NCBI GenBank assembly: GCA_010094025.1
Contig: ML991858.1
Location: forward strand, 1-64,000
Length of the DNA: 64,000 nt
Source: Viridothelium virens
Taxonomy: Eukaryota; Ascomycota; Dothideomycetes; Trypetheliales; Trypetheliaceae
Direction: 5' to 3'
In this document: positions 10,359-20,368 of the stretch, piece after piece
Position numbering within the stretch: the stretch's first letter is position 1
How the letters are laid out: each line of letters opens with the position of its first letter
Program-made: the position numbers and the translations under genes
The notes under the pieces: model-generated
Told to the model about the DNA's origin: nothing
The model's input: the letters and a program-made list of their open reading frames with translations, nothing else
The model's database searches: none

Positions 10359-10976
10359 TCAATCCGGTTTGGAGCGACTATGACTTTCGCCTGCACTAGG
10401 CTCTGAGCCTGTCTCTGTCGCCGGCTGCTCTCTTCCATCCAACTCACTGATTACCATTGGGGTAGGAAGTTTCGCCAGATTCGTCGCGGTCGCCGGCTCG
10501 AACCTTGACTCGTTGGCCTCAAGCTCCACACTCCCTACACTTTTGGGGGCTTCTTCTGTTTCCTTCTCCTGACTTAATATACCTTGTTCTACACTCGACG
10601 GTTCATATGCGCCCTTCTTGCCTTGCCATGTACGTCGCCAGCGGCGCAGAAGATACGCACCCAGGCCGACTATCAGTGCAGTGCCACTGATTGCTCCAGC
10701 AATGCTCCCACCGAGTACTCCGGCGTTCGTCGAAGAGCCGCCTGTTGAGGTTGATACGGGCGCTGGGGCCGGCGCTTGGGTTGTCGCTGCAGTTGGGTGG
10801 GAGGTTGGTGTTATAGTCGTGCTGACGGACTTGGTTACGCGAGGTACAGATATGGAAATTGCGGTAACGGGATGACTGGATGGCGGCGTGACGAAGATGC
10901 TTGGTGTACCGTACAAGAAGAAACTTTGGACATCGCTGGGCATATTTCTGAACCAATCAGGTGTCGGGCCCGTCAC
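10359..10976 (-). CDS. Mucin-like single-pass membrane protein, 5' end unresolved
   Basis: The open frame gives about 205 residues: a TPDWFRNMPSDVQSFFL motif, a Ser/Thr/Pro/Val-rich stretch, a membrane segment (LGGSIAGAISGTALIVGLGAY) with RRWRR stop-transfer, and an acidic Glu-rich tail. It matches the plus-strand gene at 6904 in order of parts. The frame opens at a GTG just after a good acceptor (TTCTATCCAG, ending at 10977), so an upstream exon is expected, but none with the family's N-terminal sequence is visible. The MITE at 11151-11331 lies only 175 bp upstream and may have separated or destroyed the first exon. Function unknown. Confidence 0.55.
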   Translation of the reverse strand: MTGPTPDWFRNMPSDVQSFFLYGTPSIFVTPPSSHPVTAISISVPRVTKSVSTTITPTSHPTAATTQAPAPAPVSTSTGGSSTNAGVLGGSIAGAISGTALIVGLGAYLLRRWRRTWQGKKGAYEPSSVEQGILSQEKETEEAPKSVGSVELEANESRFEPATATNLAKLPTPMVISELDGREQPATETGSEPSAGESHSRSKPD

Positions 10977-11150
10977 CTGGATAGAAAAACAAGCTCTGGC
11001 TCACTGCGCGGAGTTGTATGCGTTGAATACGAAAAGGCTCAAACCAGGCTTTATCAAGAGAAAAGCCCTCATTGCCTCACAACGCCCCGGAGTCCATCAA
11101 GGTCGCTGTCGAGTTTGCTGAAAGATGAAGATCATTGGATCTGCTTTGTA

Positions 11151-11331
11151 CCTTACGGCGGCTGGGGGGTGCCTCAACTGGTAATTAATACAATGTTATT
11201 TCGACCTCACTGTTATGACCTTGTTGGTCCATGTTAACACCGCTTAAACATGGACCAACATGGTTATAACAGTTAAACTGAGGTAACATTGTATTAAGTA
11301 CCCGTTGAGGCACCCCCCAGCCGCCGTAAGG
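11151..11331. mobile_element. 181-bp palindromic MITE of the pogo family
   Basis: Two inverted arms of about 85 bp meet at a short centre (AACACCGCTTAA). The ends are CCTTACGGCGGCTGGGGGG and its complement, flanked by TA on both sides (11149-11150 and 11332-11333), the usual target duplication of pogo/mariner elements. It has no coding capacity. The right arm resembles the terminal repeat at 1849-1897, so it was probably mobilised by that family's transposase. Confidence 0.85.
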
Positions 11332-11446
11332 TAGTTAGTTCACTTTTCACCGACTCAGAGATTTCAGACGGCAGATTTTTCCTTTGTCATAGAGTGTAGA
11401 ATTCAAGTCGAATCTGTCATCGGTGGATAAGCCGCAACGCGTCTCC

Positions 11447-12661
11447 CTAAGCTGCTCCGTATTTCATCTTTAGCAACTCTGGTCTCTCCTTCGCCATCTT
11501 ATGGAATACCGCAATATCGCCTTTTCGACGCGACGCATTCAACTGATGCAGCAACACATCCAGAACCATCAATCCCATCATATCGTCCACCTCCGGCACA
11601 ATCTCCCTTCCAACCAGCACATCCAGGAATTCCCTCCCCACAGTTGCACGCTGTTGCATATCTTCACCATCTCCGGCCTCATCCCCCTGCGCTGCCTGCT
11701 CCTCCTCACTCTCCGCAGGCACAAACAGCATTCGCACAAACTCTTCCAGCTGCCTCACCCCCTCATCATTCAGCGTCTCAATCCCCGCTACGTCCGCTTC
11801 CATAGTCCCCCATCCTACATCTTCTGCCACCGCCTGCAACAAATCCCGCAGCTCGCCATGCTGGTAGTCATACGCGTAGAGATCACTCCTCCTCTGATGC
11901 CTTAACGCCGTACACGTGAGCGTCGCATCCAGCGGCCTCGTGGCCACCACCGCTGCATCACCCGGGCCGTAGTGCGCAGTGACCCAGACTTCCGAGTAAA
12001 AGATCGGGGCGTCGTCATACTCGATCTCTTCGCCATCAGATCCCATCCAGACATTATCATCGGGGCAGACGGCGGACTCGATGGGCTGCGTCATCGTCCT
12101 GTAGCCGTACGAGAGCTCAAGCACCATGTCCGGAACTTGCGGGTCGGCGGGGACGAGGTAGAAGCGGGCGTGCACGTTGAGCTCCTGTTGGTGCAGGCCC
12201 TTGCCGAGGGCTTCGTTGGTGTCGATCTTGCGGCCGAAGGCTGCGAGGCTGATCTCGCCGCGCAGGGTGATACTAGAGAGCTCGAGAGCTTCGCGGAGGT
12301 GGGCGGCTGGGCCGCGGAGCGCGTTCGCGGTCTGGATTTCGGAGAGGAGCGCTTCTTGGTTTGCGTGGGGGAGCGCGTTGATCTCGGCGAGACATTCATC
12401 GACACTCTTTTCCGTTTTGTCAAGGGTTAACTCGCTGGCGCTCGTGGGGGCCCGTAAGCGGACGGTCCTACGTAGAGGGTCGATGGCGCGCTGATATGCG
12501 AGGTAGTGTTCGAGAGCGGTCGTGAACCGAGCAAGGTCTTCATCATCTAAAGTCTGAATCGACCGAGAGAGGTTCCTGAGAGACATCTTTCTCAGGCCTT
12601 CACGATGATTAGGGAACGCCATGGGAGGCAGAAGAATGCCAGGGCTTCCGGTTGGCCACAT
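11447..12661 (-). CDS. Hypothetical protein, acidic C-terminal half
   Basis: A single open frame of about 404 residues from the ATG at 12661. The frame extends to 12712, but CTCACTTGCAG directly upstream of the chosen ATG looks like an acceptor of a 5' UTR intron, so the first 17 codons are probably not coding. The protein has a predicted helical N-terminal half (TLDDEDLARFTTALEHYLAY), a central region (ELSYGYRTMTQPIESAV), and an acidic stretch (AESEEEQAAQGDEAGDGED) before a conserved-looking end (GREFLDVLVGREIVPEVDD). No signal peptide or membrane span is seen. I do not recognise the family. Third codon positions are strongly G/C-biased, which supports real coding. Confidence 0.7.
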   Translation of the reverse strand: MWPTGSPGILLPPMAFPNHREGLRKMSLRNLSRSIQTLDDEDLARFTTALEHYLAYQRAIDPLRRTVRLRAPTSASELTLDKTEKSVDECLAEINALPHANQEALLSEIQTANALRGPAAHLREALELSSITLRGEISLAAFGRKIDTNEALGKGLHQQELNVHARFYLVPADPQVPDMVLELSYGYRTMTQPIESAVCPDDNVWMGSDGEEIEYDDAPIFYSEVWVTAHYGPGDAAVVATRPLDATLTCTALRHQRRSDLYAYDYQHGELRDLLQAVAEDVGWGTMEADVAGIETLNDEGVRQLEEFVRMLFVPAESEEEQAAQGDEAGDGEDMQQRATVGREFLDVLVGREIVPEVDDMMGLMVLDVLLHQLNASRRKGDIAVFHKMAKERPELLKMKYGAA

Positions 12662-12981
12662 GACGTTCTGCAAGTGAGAAAAGTATGGTGAAAACCTATG
12701 CGTGTAGGACACAACATGAGCGTGCGGAGACCGCTTAATTTCCTTATATCACAGAGAAGGCCTAAGTCTATACCCGAGTTGGCGGGGAGCTGTTACCTGT
12801 GGTTGCGGTGACCCAGGCACAGTTTTGTGATAGAACGAAGTTGTGACTATGGGAGTCACCCTCCGTTGACTGCATCAATGTACCAGATCGTAGGAAGTAG
12901 ATGGGCAAGCCGATTTGGATATCATAATGGTTCAGGGGCTTCGCGAGTGCGACCAAATTGATTGACACTGTCTATACTAAT

Positions 12982-14414
12982 TTAAGCGTGGAGGCTATCG
13001 TAGACTGCCTTTTCGCATCCCGCCCAAGAACCGAGAACTTGCATATCTGCGTTGTTGTGAGCATTCAGGTGTTCAGCTGCTTTCAATCTTAATGACGATA
13101 TACTCACTGGCAAAAGGCACAATCTGCGAGGCAATAATGCCTGCGACTCCATTTTCCCTATCGCACCACCAGAACAAGTTTGGCAATCCCGCCCAATGGA
13201 CTGTCCCGTTACTCCTTCCGGTTCCCTTGCCCTTGCCAGATTCATCGGTACTAATGAAAAATGATAGACCCCATCCCTGTGGTGGGTTTCCTTCTTGAGG
13301 ATACACGTCGGGAAGGGCGTTTGTTAGCTCAGGCTTCGCTGCTGCAATTCCTTGTCGGCCAAAGTCGGGGAATTGAGGAATGTGGTTTCGGAACATATTG
13401 TCGACCGTCTCTGGTTTAAGAATCTGCGCGTTGGTTGTCGGAGAGGTTCCGTTGTTCAGAAGCGTGGCCAGAATCTCTGATTGAGGCGAGGCCAGTCAGG
13501 GTACAGGTTCCAAGTGGAAATCATCTCGGAAACTGATAGACTTACTGCAGTATTCGGTAGGCTTTGCAAAGCAGCCTGCCCCGCCACTGTTGAAGATGTG
13601 TTTCTTCTCGTGGTCAGTTTTAGCCGTCATAGCGCGCTGATGGATATGATCTCTCTCCCTGACGCTGCCATCGAGGTCAGTTTGGTGCATACTGGCAAGT
13701 CGCGCCTTCATCTCTTCACTTGGAAACATAGAAATTTCTGTAATCCCAAGAGGTCCAAAGATGTGCTTTTGAAAGTAGTCATTCAGGCTCAATCCAGAAA
13801 CACGTTCGACAGCAATACCAGCCCAATCTAAGTTAATTCCATATTCCCATCTTGTGCCAGGCTGGTTGACCAATGGCATATTCATAAAGTCTGCCACATC
13901 GCCATTAAATTCGGAGAAGCCAATGGGTCGCCCGTAGTTGCGGAGTTTCTCATTGAATAAGGTGTAGCCAAATCCGGCAGTATGAGTTAGAAGCATCTCT
14001 AAAGTGATTTCACCCTGCTTTGGTTCCAGTTGCCCTTGATCATTTAGATACTTCTTGTCAGTGAGCTCTGGAAGCACCTTATAAAGTTGGCCAGCATCAT
14101 CAAGCGAAAGTTTTCCTTGTTCTACCAGCTGCATGCATGCAATACCTGTGATCATCTTTGTGCCTTCCGAAGATTAGTCAGTTTTGTCGCAGATTGCCAC
14201 GCGAGTGCCTACAAGAAGCAATCCAGAAGACTGAATCCATAGACATAGGCTCGTTTCGATAAAGTCCGAGCTTTCCGGATGCGTGCGATGCAACAATGGA
14301 GCCCTTCTTGTCCACAGCGGCAAACACCATCCCCGGGACCCCATTCTTCGGGTCGGATGTCACGCTATCAAGTGTTGCCTTAACGCCCGATTGAGCCTTT
14401 TCCCAGATTGCCAT
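12982..14414 (-). CDS. Serine beta-lactamase / LovD-like family protein (PF00144)
   Basis: Exons (reading order) 14414-14213, 14163-13546, 13476-13108 and 13046-12982 give 417 residues in one frame; introns are GT-AG, 49-69 nt. The first junction recreates IASCTKMITG, the S-x-x-K catalytic motif near residue 66. WEYGINLDWAG carries the Tyr-containing second motif, and HWAG near the end is where the KTG-like motif lies. The family covers class C beta-lactamase-like esterases and acyltransferases such as LovD. No signal peptide is present, so it should be cytosolic. No polyketide synthase is nearby, so a role in statin-like chemistry is not supported; general esterase/hydrolase is the safe call. 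Confidence 0.88.
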
Positions 14415-14846
14415 ATTGGTGCAACTTTCTCAGAACTGAGCAATCGTTGAGGAACGGAAAAGCAGCCGAGGGATCTCGAGAGATATTGTAAATTCTTGGA
14501 GATGTCATGCTTTTCGGGAATGTCTCTGTCAATGCGATGAATGGCATGGTCTTACCCTGGCGAGACCGGCCAACCCCACCATACCCCGCGTCGCACTAAA
14601 CATCTCCGGAGATCCTAGAAGAGATCCAAGAACTAGATGGAGTGCCAAATCAATAGTGCTAGCCCATTGGTATAGCTACGAATAGAGGCTGCACAAGGTC
14701 GGATTCCCGTGTCAGAGGGGCCAAGCGGCAGATCCTAGCTCGGAGTGCTTGCCAAGAACGACTCAAACCTCACTGTTGAAATTAGTATACCTCTTGCAGA
14801 ATGATCCGTCACGGATGGAATCCTGCAATCGCGCACATGCCGTCAT
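14415..14846. other. Intergenic (432 bp)
   Basis: Upstream region of the beta-lactamase-like gene and downstream region of GPI17. No open frame or repeat of note. Confidence 0.6.
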
Positions 14847-16622
14847 CTAGCGGGATTTTTTTCCTCTAGCGATTGCCTTTCTGACTTCCTTGACTGCGGC
14901 CATAATCAAAGGCACGGCTACTGGACCGAGAAGTGGCAGATACACAGCTACTTTATGTTCATCCGGAAAGTAGACTTGACCTACCATTGCAGGTTCGAAG
15001 AAAGCCTTCTCAACTTCTCTGTCTGCGATCCTGCTGTTCTCTAGGGCGGTTTGAAATTTGCCTTCTCGCAAATCGTCGCAAGCGCGGTGCAGATGAGCAA
15101 TGGTAAGATCGACTGACTCTGCAACGGTATCTGGAATAGAGATCGAAGGGAGAGCACGAGTGAGGCGAGCCAGCGATCCGAGAGTGGAAGAAGCAGAGAA
15201 AAGCAGTGACGCAGCACGCACTCGAACTAGGGTGGAAAGGCGTAGCGGCAGCGAGGAAGGGGTCTCGGGAACACCCAAAAGGGACAAAAGTTGATTCGAA
15301 AAGGTAAAGAACGGCCCTTCAAGCATCTCTTTGGTCAGTCTCTTTGAAGCTGCATGAGCCTTGTCGTTTCCAGTAGGTAAATTCAAGATGCGTACACCAC
15401 CCCATTGCGGAAGAAGCCAGCTATCTCCACCATTTTCTTTGATGAGCAGCGGGGTTCGACTTTCAGAAGGGACATAGAGGACAAAGTTGACGGTTGGCCC
15501 TTCCCCTATGCTAGGACTGAGGGGCCATTCAGCTGCGTTAATGAATCCACTGAGATCTTCCCTCCGCAATACCCATGATTTGGAATGCTCATCGTACTCC
15601 GGCTCATGGATTGACGGTGCAAAAGTTGCATAGAGCTGAACCTGAGTGTCAACCGTGAAATTGCTGATAGGTGCGAGTGCTTGAAGTAAAGCAGTCATAT
15701 GATCTTCAAGAGCAGCTTCTATAGCCCAATCCGATGGCTGAAAATTTGGCGTAAACAGGGAGAACGTCAAATGATATGTTGCAGCCGATTTGACAGATCG
15801 TGTCGTCCGCTTGGCAAGACTTTCGGCCACTTCTCGAGACAAGGCCGGTGACTCAATCCCTGCCGCGCTCGAACTTGAAGATAGTAGGTATGCAAGGATG
15901 GCCTTCTCTTCCCCATATAAATTTTGTAGTTCAAGTGCAATGAAGGTCGCCAACGGCGAAGATGTGGATGAAGGTGATGGAAGCTGGTTGGTCGTATAAA
16001 AAACATCGAGCACCGAGTCGTACGGATGTAGACTGGCTCGAGGCGTGTTACCATTTGAGGAAGGCACAAGACGAATGGTGAGAGCAATGTTTGTGTCATC
16101 CAATCCAGCCACGTCTGGCGGATGCATTGCTTGTGAGTCATTGTTCTGCCTTGTTGATTCGGAAAGAAGCAATCGTAAATGGTGAGCAGAGAACTCGTTG
16201 TGGTCATCGATTGCGTGCTGAGTGGTACGCAGTAGATGTTGAGCATCTGCAGCAGAAATATATGCAGACTCAACAGCTATCTTTAGAGGAAACTCTGGGC
16301 GACAGGCCTGCAGATAGTTAGCTTTCTTCCTTGCAGATTCGCATTCATTTCATGCCTGTCCGTCCGCCCACGCATTCATTGCCTGAAGAGGCAGGGAGGC
16401 GCGATGGATCGTCGTGGTCCTCCACCATATTGGGAGACCAAGCAAGACTGCAATCGCCCAGAAAGAAGTAATTGTGAGAAGACGCGTCCAGGTGGCTGTT
16501 GTCGATTCTGAAGGTGGCTGCTTCGGGGTCGTTACGGCGTCTACAACACGATCGCCGGGCTTGATAGACGGTGAAGCAGCAGGCTGACCATTTCCATCTG
16601 CTTGACCACCATCGACCGACAT
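14847..16622 (-). CDS. GPI17: GPI transamidase subunit Gpi17 / PIG-S
   Basis: Exon 1 is 16622-16356 and exon 2 is 16307-14847 (575 residues). The 48-nt intron is GC-AG (GCATGA...CTGCAG); joining across it restores ACRPEFPLKI, a conserved PIG-S motif, which fixes the splice. A membrane helix lies at about residues 45-67 (LLTITSFWAIAVLLGLPIWW) and a second near the C-terminus (YLPLLGPVAVPLIMAAV), followed by a basic lumen-exit tail ARGKKSR. The large middle part is the ER-luminal domain. In the known complex PIG-S joins PIG-K, GAA1, PIG-T and PIG-U to attach GPI anchors to proteins in the ER. Length is within the family range. An essential housekeeping gene is expected. Confidence 0.9.
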
Positions 16623-18950
16623 GATGGTGATCCAATTGGCTCGAATAAATAGCTTTGGCTGGCAAGACGAATAGCCAAAGCTTTTGGGGCTCGAAGACAA
16701 CTTTTTTTGCCGTGCGGAGTAGAACACACGGGACGTCGGAAGAAGCCGGCCTCCGTGCACAGCCAAACGACTCTGCATCTGCGCAGGTACCTACCCCGTA
16801 GAGTACACTGTGAAGACGTAGGTACGATGTACGATAACCTGATGACTTAAGAGGGTACAGGATATCCCATCGTATATCTCTACTGCCTTATCGATTTACA
16901 CCCAAAACTTAAGCAGTCCGGCTCCGCGGAAAGTTGTGGGCTTTCTCTGTTATCGTAGTCTTTAGACAGACTCCGAATATTCCATGGTGTCGAGCTCCTG
17001 GACATCTACTGTTGGTTCCAACCCAGCTTCACCCCCCGGCATTTGTAGGTCAGACAACATGATAGAGAGTGAGGAATGAAAGGAGCAGCTATGACGGTTC
17101 CCATCAGATCGCACGATTTCAAAGTTATCAAGGACACCGCGTATGAAGCTTTGTCTGTCATGCGATGACCGTAAACATGATAACCGTTCATGTACCTTCA
17201 ACCCTCGATTCATCATATGAGGCGGGTTTGTGACATGAATACTCATAGTAACACACTCGCTTATCCTCTCATACCATGAGCCAGACATCAATTAGGTAAG
17301 AAAAATACCAGGGCGCACAGAAGTTCACGACACAACTACACGGTAGAGCGAAAATTCTCTTGCAATATTTCTCTAGTGTGAACAGGGTTGAAATGCCTCT
17401 TGGTCATGGAGTTTCTTCCTCAATGAGTGGGCTACTACCAAAGGTACCCAAGGACAAAGAGTTTTTGGAAGAGCATGTAATTAATCTCACCTTCGCTAGA
17501 GGTACGGTGTACTCTCGCGGTGGCTGTATTGCTCGAAGGAAGCTGAATGAGTTTTGAGGCCTACCAAGAACCCTAATCGTCAGGCCCGCCGAAGCGTTCC
17601 TGAGACTTTTCATCGAACATATTCAGGGACCTGTGGAGCTATTTGGGATTGCTGCTATGTTGCGACGTTCAAAGGTCAATACTAGTAATCGTCGTCTCCA
17701 CACTGCACTTTCTCATGTTCTTCCGTTCCTTGAGGAAAGAGGGAATCGAGGGTTTGTACGGCGTTTTATGCACAGGCCAATCCAACCTTCTTTAGCAGAC
17801 ACGGACATCGTCTGAAAGTCTATTCGACTCACAGCAGATTACAGCTTGGGCTAAGTTGGTACTGTCCTTCGAACATACTACTGATATGGAAATGTTGAGG
17901 AGCTACTTTCTGACTGAGACACGTCGCGCGTCTCGGTCGAAGAAATTCCGTCCGGCCGAGATTCCCGCACCTGCAGCAACCGCTGCGACACTATCTTTGT
18001 CCGTCCCATCGATCGACTAGCCCCTGCAATCATCATGTCTAGCAATCGAGAGCTTGGAGCATAGGTGCCCCTTTCCATACACCGAACTAGAAACCAACCT
18101 TCAGGCTACCAAACTTCAGTCTAAGAAGAACGGGATGTTTGACTCGACGCCCTCGGGGACGATCCAGCTTTAGCGAGCAAAGACGGGCCAAGCCTCAAAA
18201 CCCTGCCTGCAAGGTACGACGGTACAACGTCATCCGGCATTGCGATAGCCACGCTCGCCACCATAGCATCATAGGTTCATCGAACACGAGCTCAGACCGG
18301 AATACGCAAGAAATTGGACTCGTCGATCTAGATACGCCCCAGGATGCCGGGATAAGCCTTGGAAATCAAGTGGAGTCGCATGGTCGTATCGGGAAGCTGC
18401 GCAAAGATGGAACGATGTATATTAGTTATTGTCTTGATGTACGACCAAACTTCCAGGCGACACCGACGGCGTCATCCGTACTGACGGGGCGCGTGGCAAG
18501 TGACAGCTTGGTTACGCGGCTAGAATATGCGTTTTCGGCGGGCCGCCTGCATGTCTGGTACCGAGCTCATCCGTGGCATGGTGGTTCCGCGTGGCTAGAA
18601 ACTCGAGTTTCAATATACGAGAGGCTTCGAGGATGACCTCGAATGTCGTGGCATCATGCATTGTCGGATCTTGACTTCACACACAAGCAGTTTCGTCAGC
18701 AGAAACAAGCAGGGTAAGGTCCTTGTTTTGTCCATTATTACAAACATTTGTATGATTTCGAGCTCTAAACGTTGCGAGAGCAAAGCGAGTAAGCGCCGCA
18801 AACTTGCCCAATTCCACATTAAGCTTTTTACATTATTCTTGTTGTCTAAGTCGTCAACCCTGTTGCACATCCCCAAAGATCCATGTGCCAGTGCCACGCT
18901 CCATTTCCCCTCATGCCATCCTCGTCAAAGTTTCCCGATGTAGCCCCAGA
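16623..18950. other. Intergenic, no gene recognised
   Basis: 2.3 kb with frames up to 165 codons (18139-18636, plus) that match nothing I know and have a random-looking composition. A minus-strand frame of 109 codons at 16962-17291 is equally unsupported. Confidence 0.5.
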
Positions 18951-20368
18951 TTAGTGGTGTGTTGATGCATTACCAGCGAAGACGAAGTCTCCATTGACGG
19001 TAGCTGTGCTCTTACTGAGCGGAGCACCAAAGTAGTCCAGTTCGATTTGCCTGGTGTTGAGCTGTACGCCTCATGTCAGCATCTCATCTTAGAGGTTGAG
19101 GGATGTATTTTGGGTATACTTACGAAGGTAGTATTTCCTCTCCACGCGTTAATATCGGACTGTCCCAAAAGCGCCATCTCCGTTATCAACTCCTGCTGAA
19201 GAATGCTGATCATCTTCGATACACCCTGCTGACCGTAGACGTTCGAATACATGGGTGAGCGTCCGAGACCGACAGCTCGCACTCCAAGCGCAATGAGCGC
19301 CAGCACGTGAGTGGCGCGGCGGACGCCACCATCAGCATAGATCTCCAGTTGCGAGAAGACCTCGGGATACTGATTATGGACGTCAAGCAGAATCTCGATG
19401 GCAGTCGGTGCAAGGTCAACGACCCGCCCGCCGTGATTCGATATGTATACAGCGGGGAAGCCTAGGTCAGCACAGAGCTTCACATCGTGAGCTGTCTTGA
19501 CACCCTTTGGCACGATCGGCAGAGACGTCATGTTCCTCAGCTGGTTGAGCGCTTGGATTGTGAATGTTGCGCTGTGGCCCGTGTCACCACCACCTTCAAA
19601 GCGTAGCGAGCGATCCCTAATGCCATTGACACCCGTATTGTCAACGGTCAAGAAGATGGCTTTGAAGCCAGCGGCCTCAATCTGCTGTAGCTCTGTCTGC
19701 AAGCGGTTCTGGTCACTCCAGATGTACTCCTGGTGGAACATGACCTGGCCAGGGGCGGCGGCAGCGCCAATGGTCTGAATGGACTGTGTCGAAGAGATAG
19801 AAGGAACGTAGAGGGCGCCGGCGGCGCCAGCGGCTTTGACAAGGTTGGTCTCGGCACCAGAGCTAGCACGACCAGCCTGGGCAGCTGGGGCAATGAAGAA
19901 AGGAAGGCTGAAGTTATAGCCCAGGATGGTGGTTCTAGAAAGTTTGCCAGTTAGAATGCAGGCCCTTTGCAATTCTGAAGAAGTCTGAAGCATACGCTAA
20001 GTTTAGGTTCGATACATCTACAAAACTGAAGCCATTGAGACGCAGCTTTTCCCAGATGAATAGATTATTATTATAAGCTACTTGCGGTCAGCTCACGTAC
20101 TTTTTTGAAGTGGATTTACACCAGAGGCTTACTTACTGATTTCATCCAGCGCGCCTGTACGATAGTAGGCATAGTTTGCACCTGAGAGGGTATTCTTGGC
20201 CGCAATCTGCATATCGTTGAGGTCTACCAGATCAGCAATTGGAGGTGCCGTCCCTGTGGTCCATGATGAGGTGTCTAGACCAGTATCTGGAAGGCCCTCC
20301 ATGTCAATCACTACGGCATGAGCAGAGAAGCTCAGCCCGACGGCCAGAAAAGCTAGTGAATGAAGCAT
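18951..20368 (-). CDS. FMN-dependent alpha-hydroxy-acid oxidase/dehydrogenase, probably secreted
   Basis: Exons 20368-20137, 20077-19996, 19934-19124 and 19061-18951 (reading order) give 411 residues; all introns are GT-AG. Residues 1-18 (MLHSLAFLAVGLSFSAHA) form a clear signal peptide. The TIM barrel shows PFFIAPAAQ, FLTVDNTGVNGIRDRSLR, ISNHGGRVVDL with the catalytic His-Gly-Gly, and YADGGVRRATHVLALIALG with the phosphate-binding loop ending GLGRSP. Family members oxidise L-lactate, glycolate or related 2-hydroxy acids with FMN; the oxidase types make hydrogen peroxide. The substrate cannot be told from sequence. Most family members are cytosolic, mitochondrial or peroxisomal, so an exported form is notable. 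The start was chosen for the signal peptide; upstream in-frame ATGs exist. Confidence 0.9.

Noticed and set aside
11972-12494. Plus-strand frames opposite the gene at 11447-12661
   Set aside because: Shadow frames caused by G/C-biased third positions of the minus-strand gene.
18139-18636. 165-codon plus-strand frame
   Set aside because: Composition is random-like, no motif, no promoter or splice signs; length alone is not enough.
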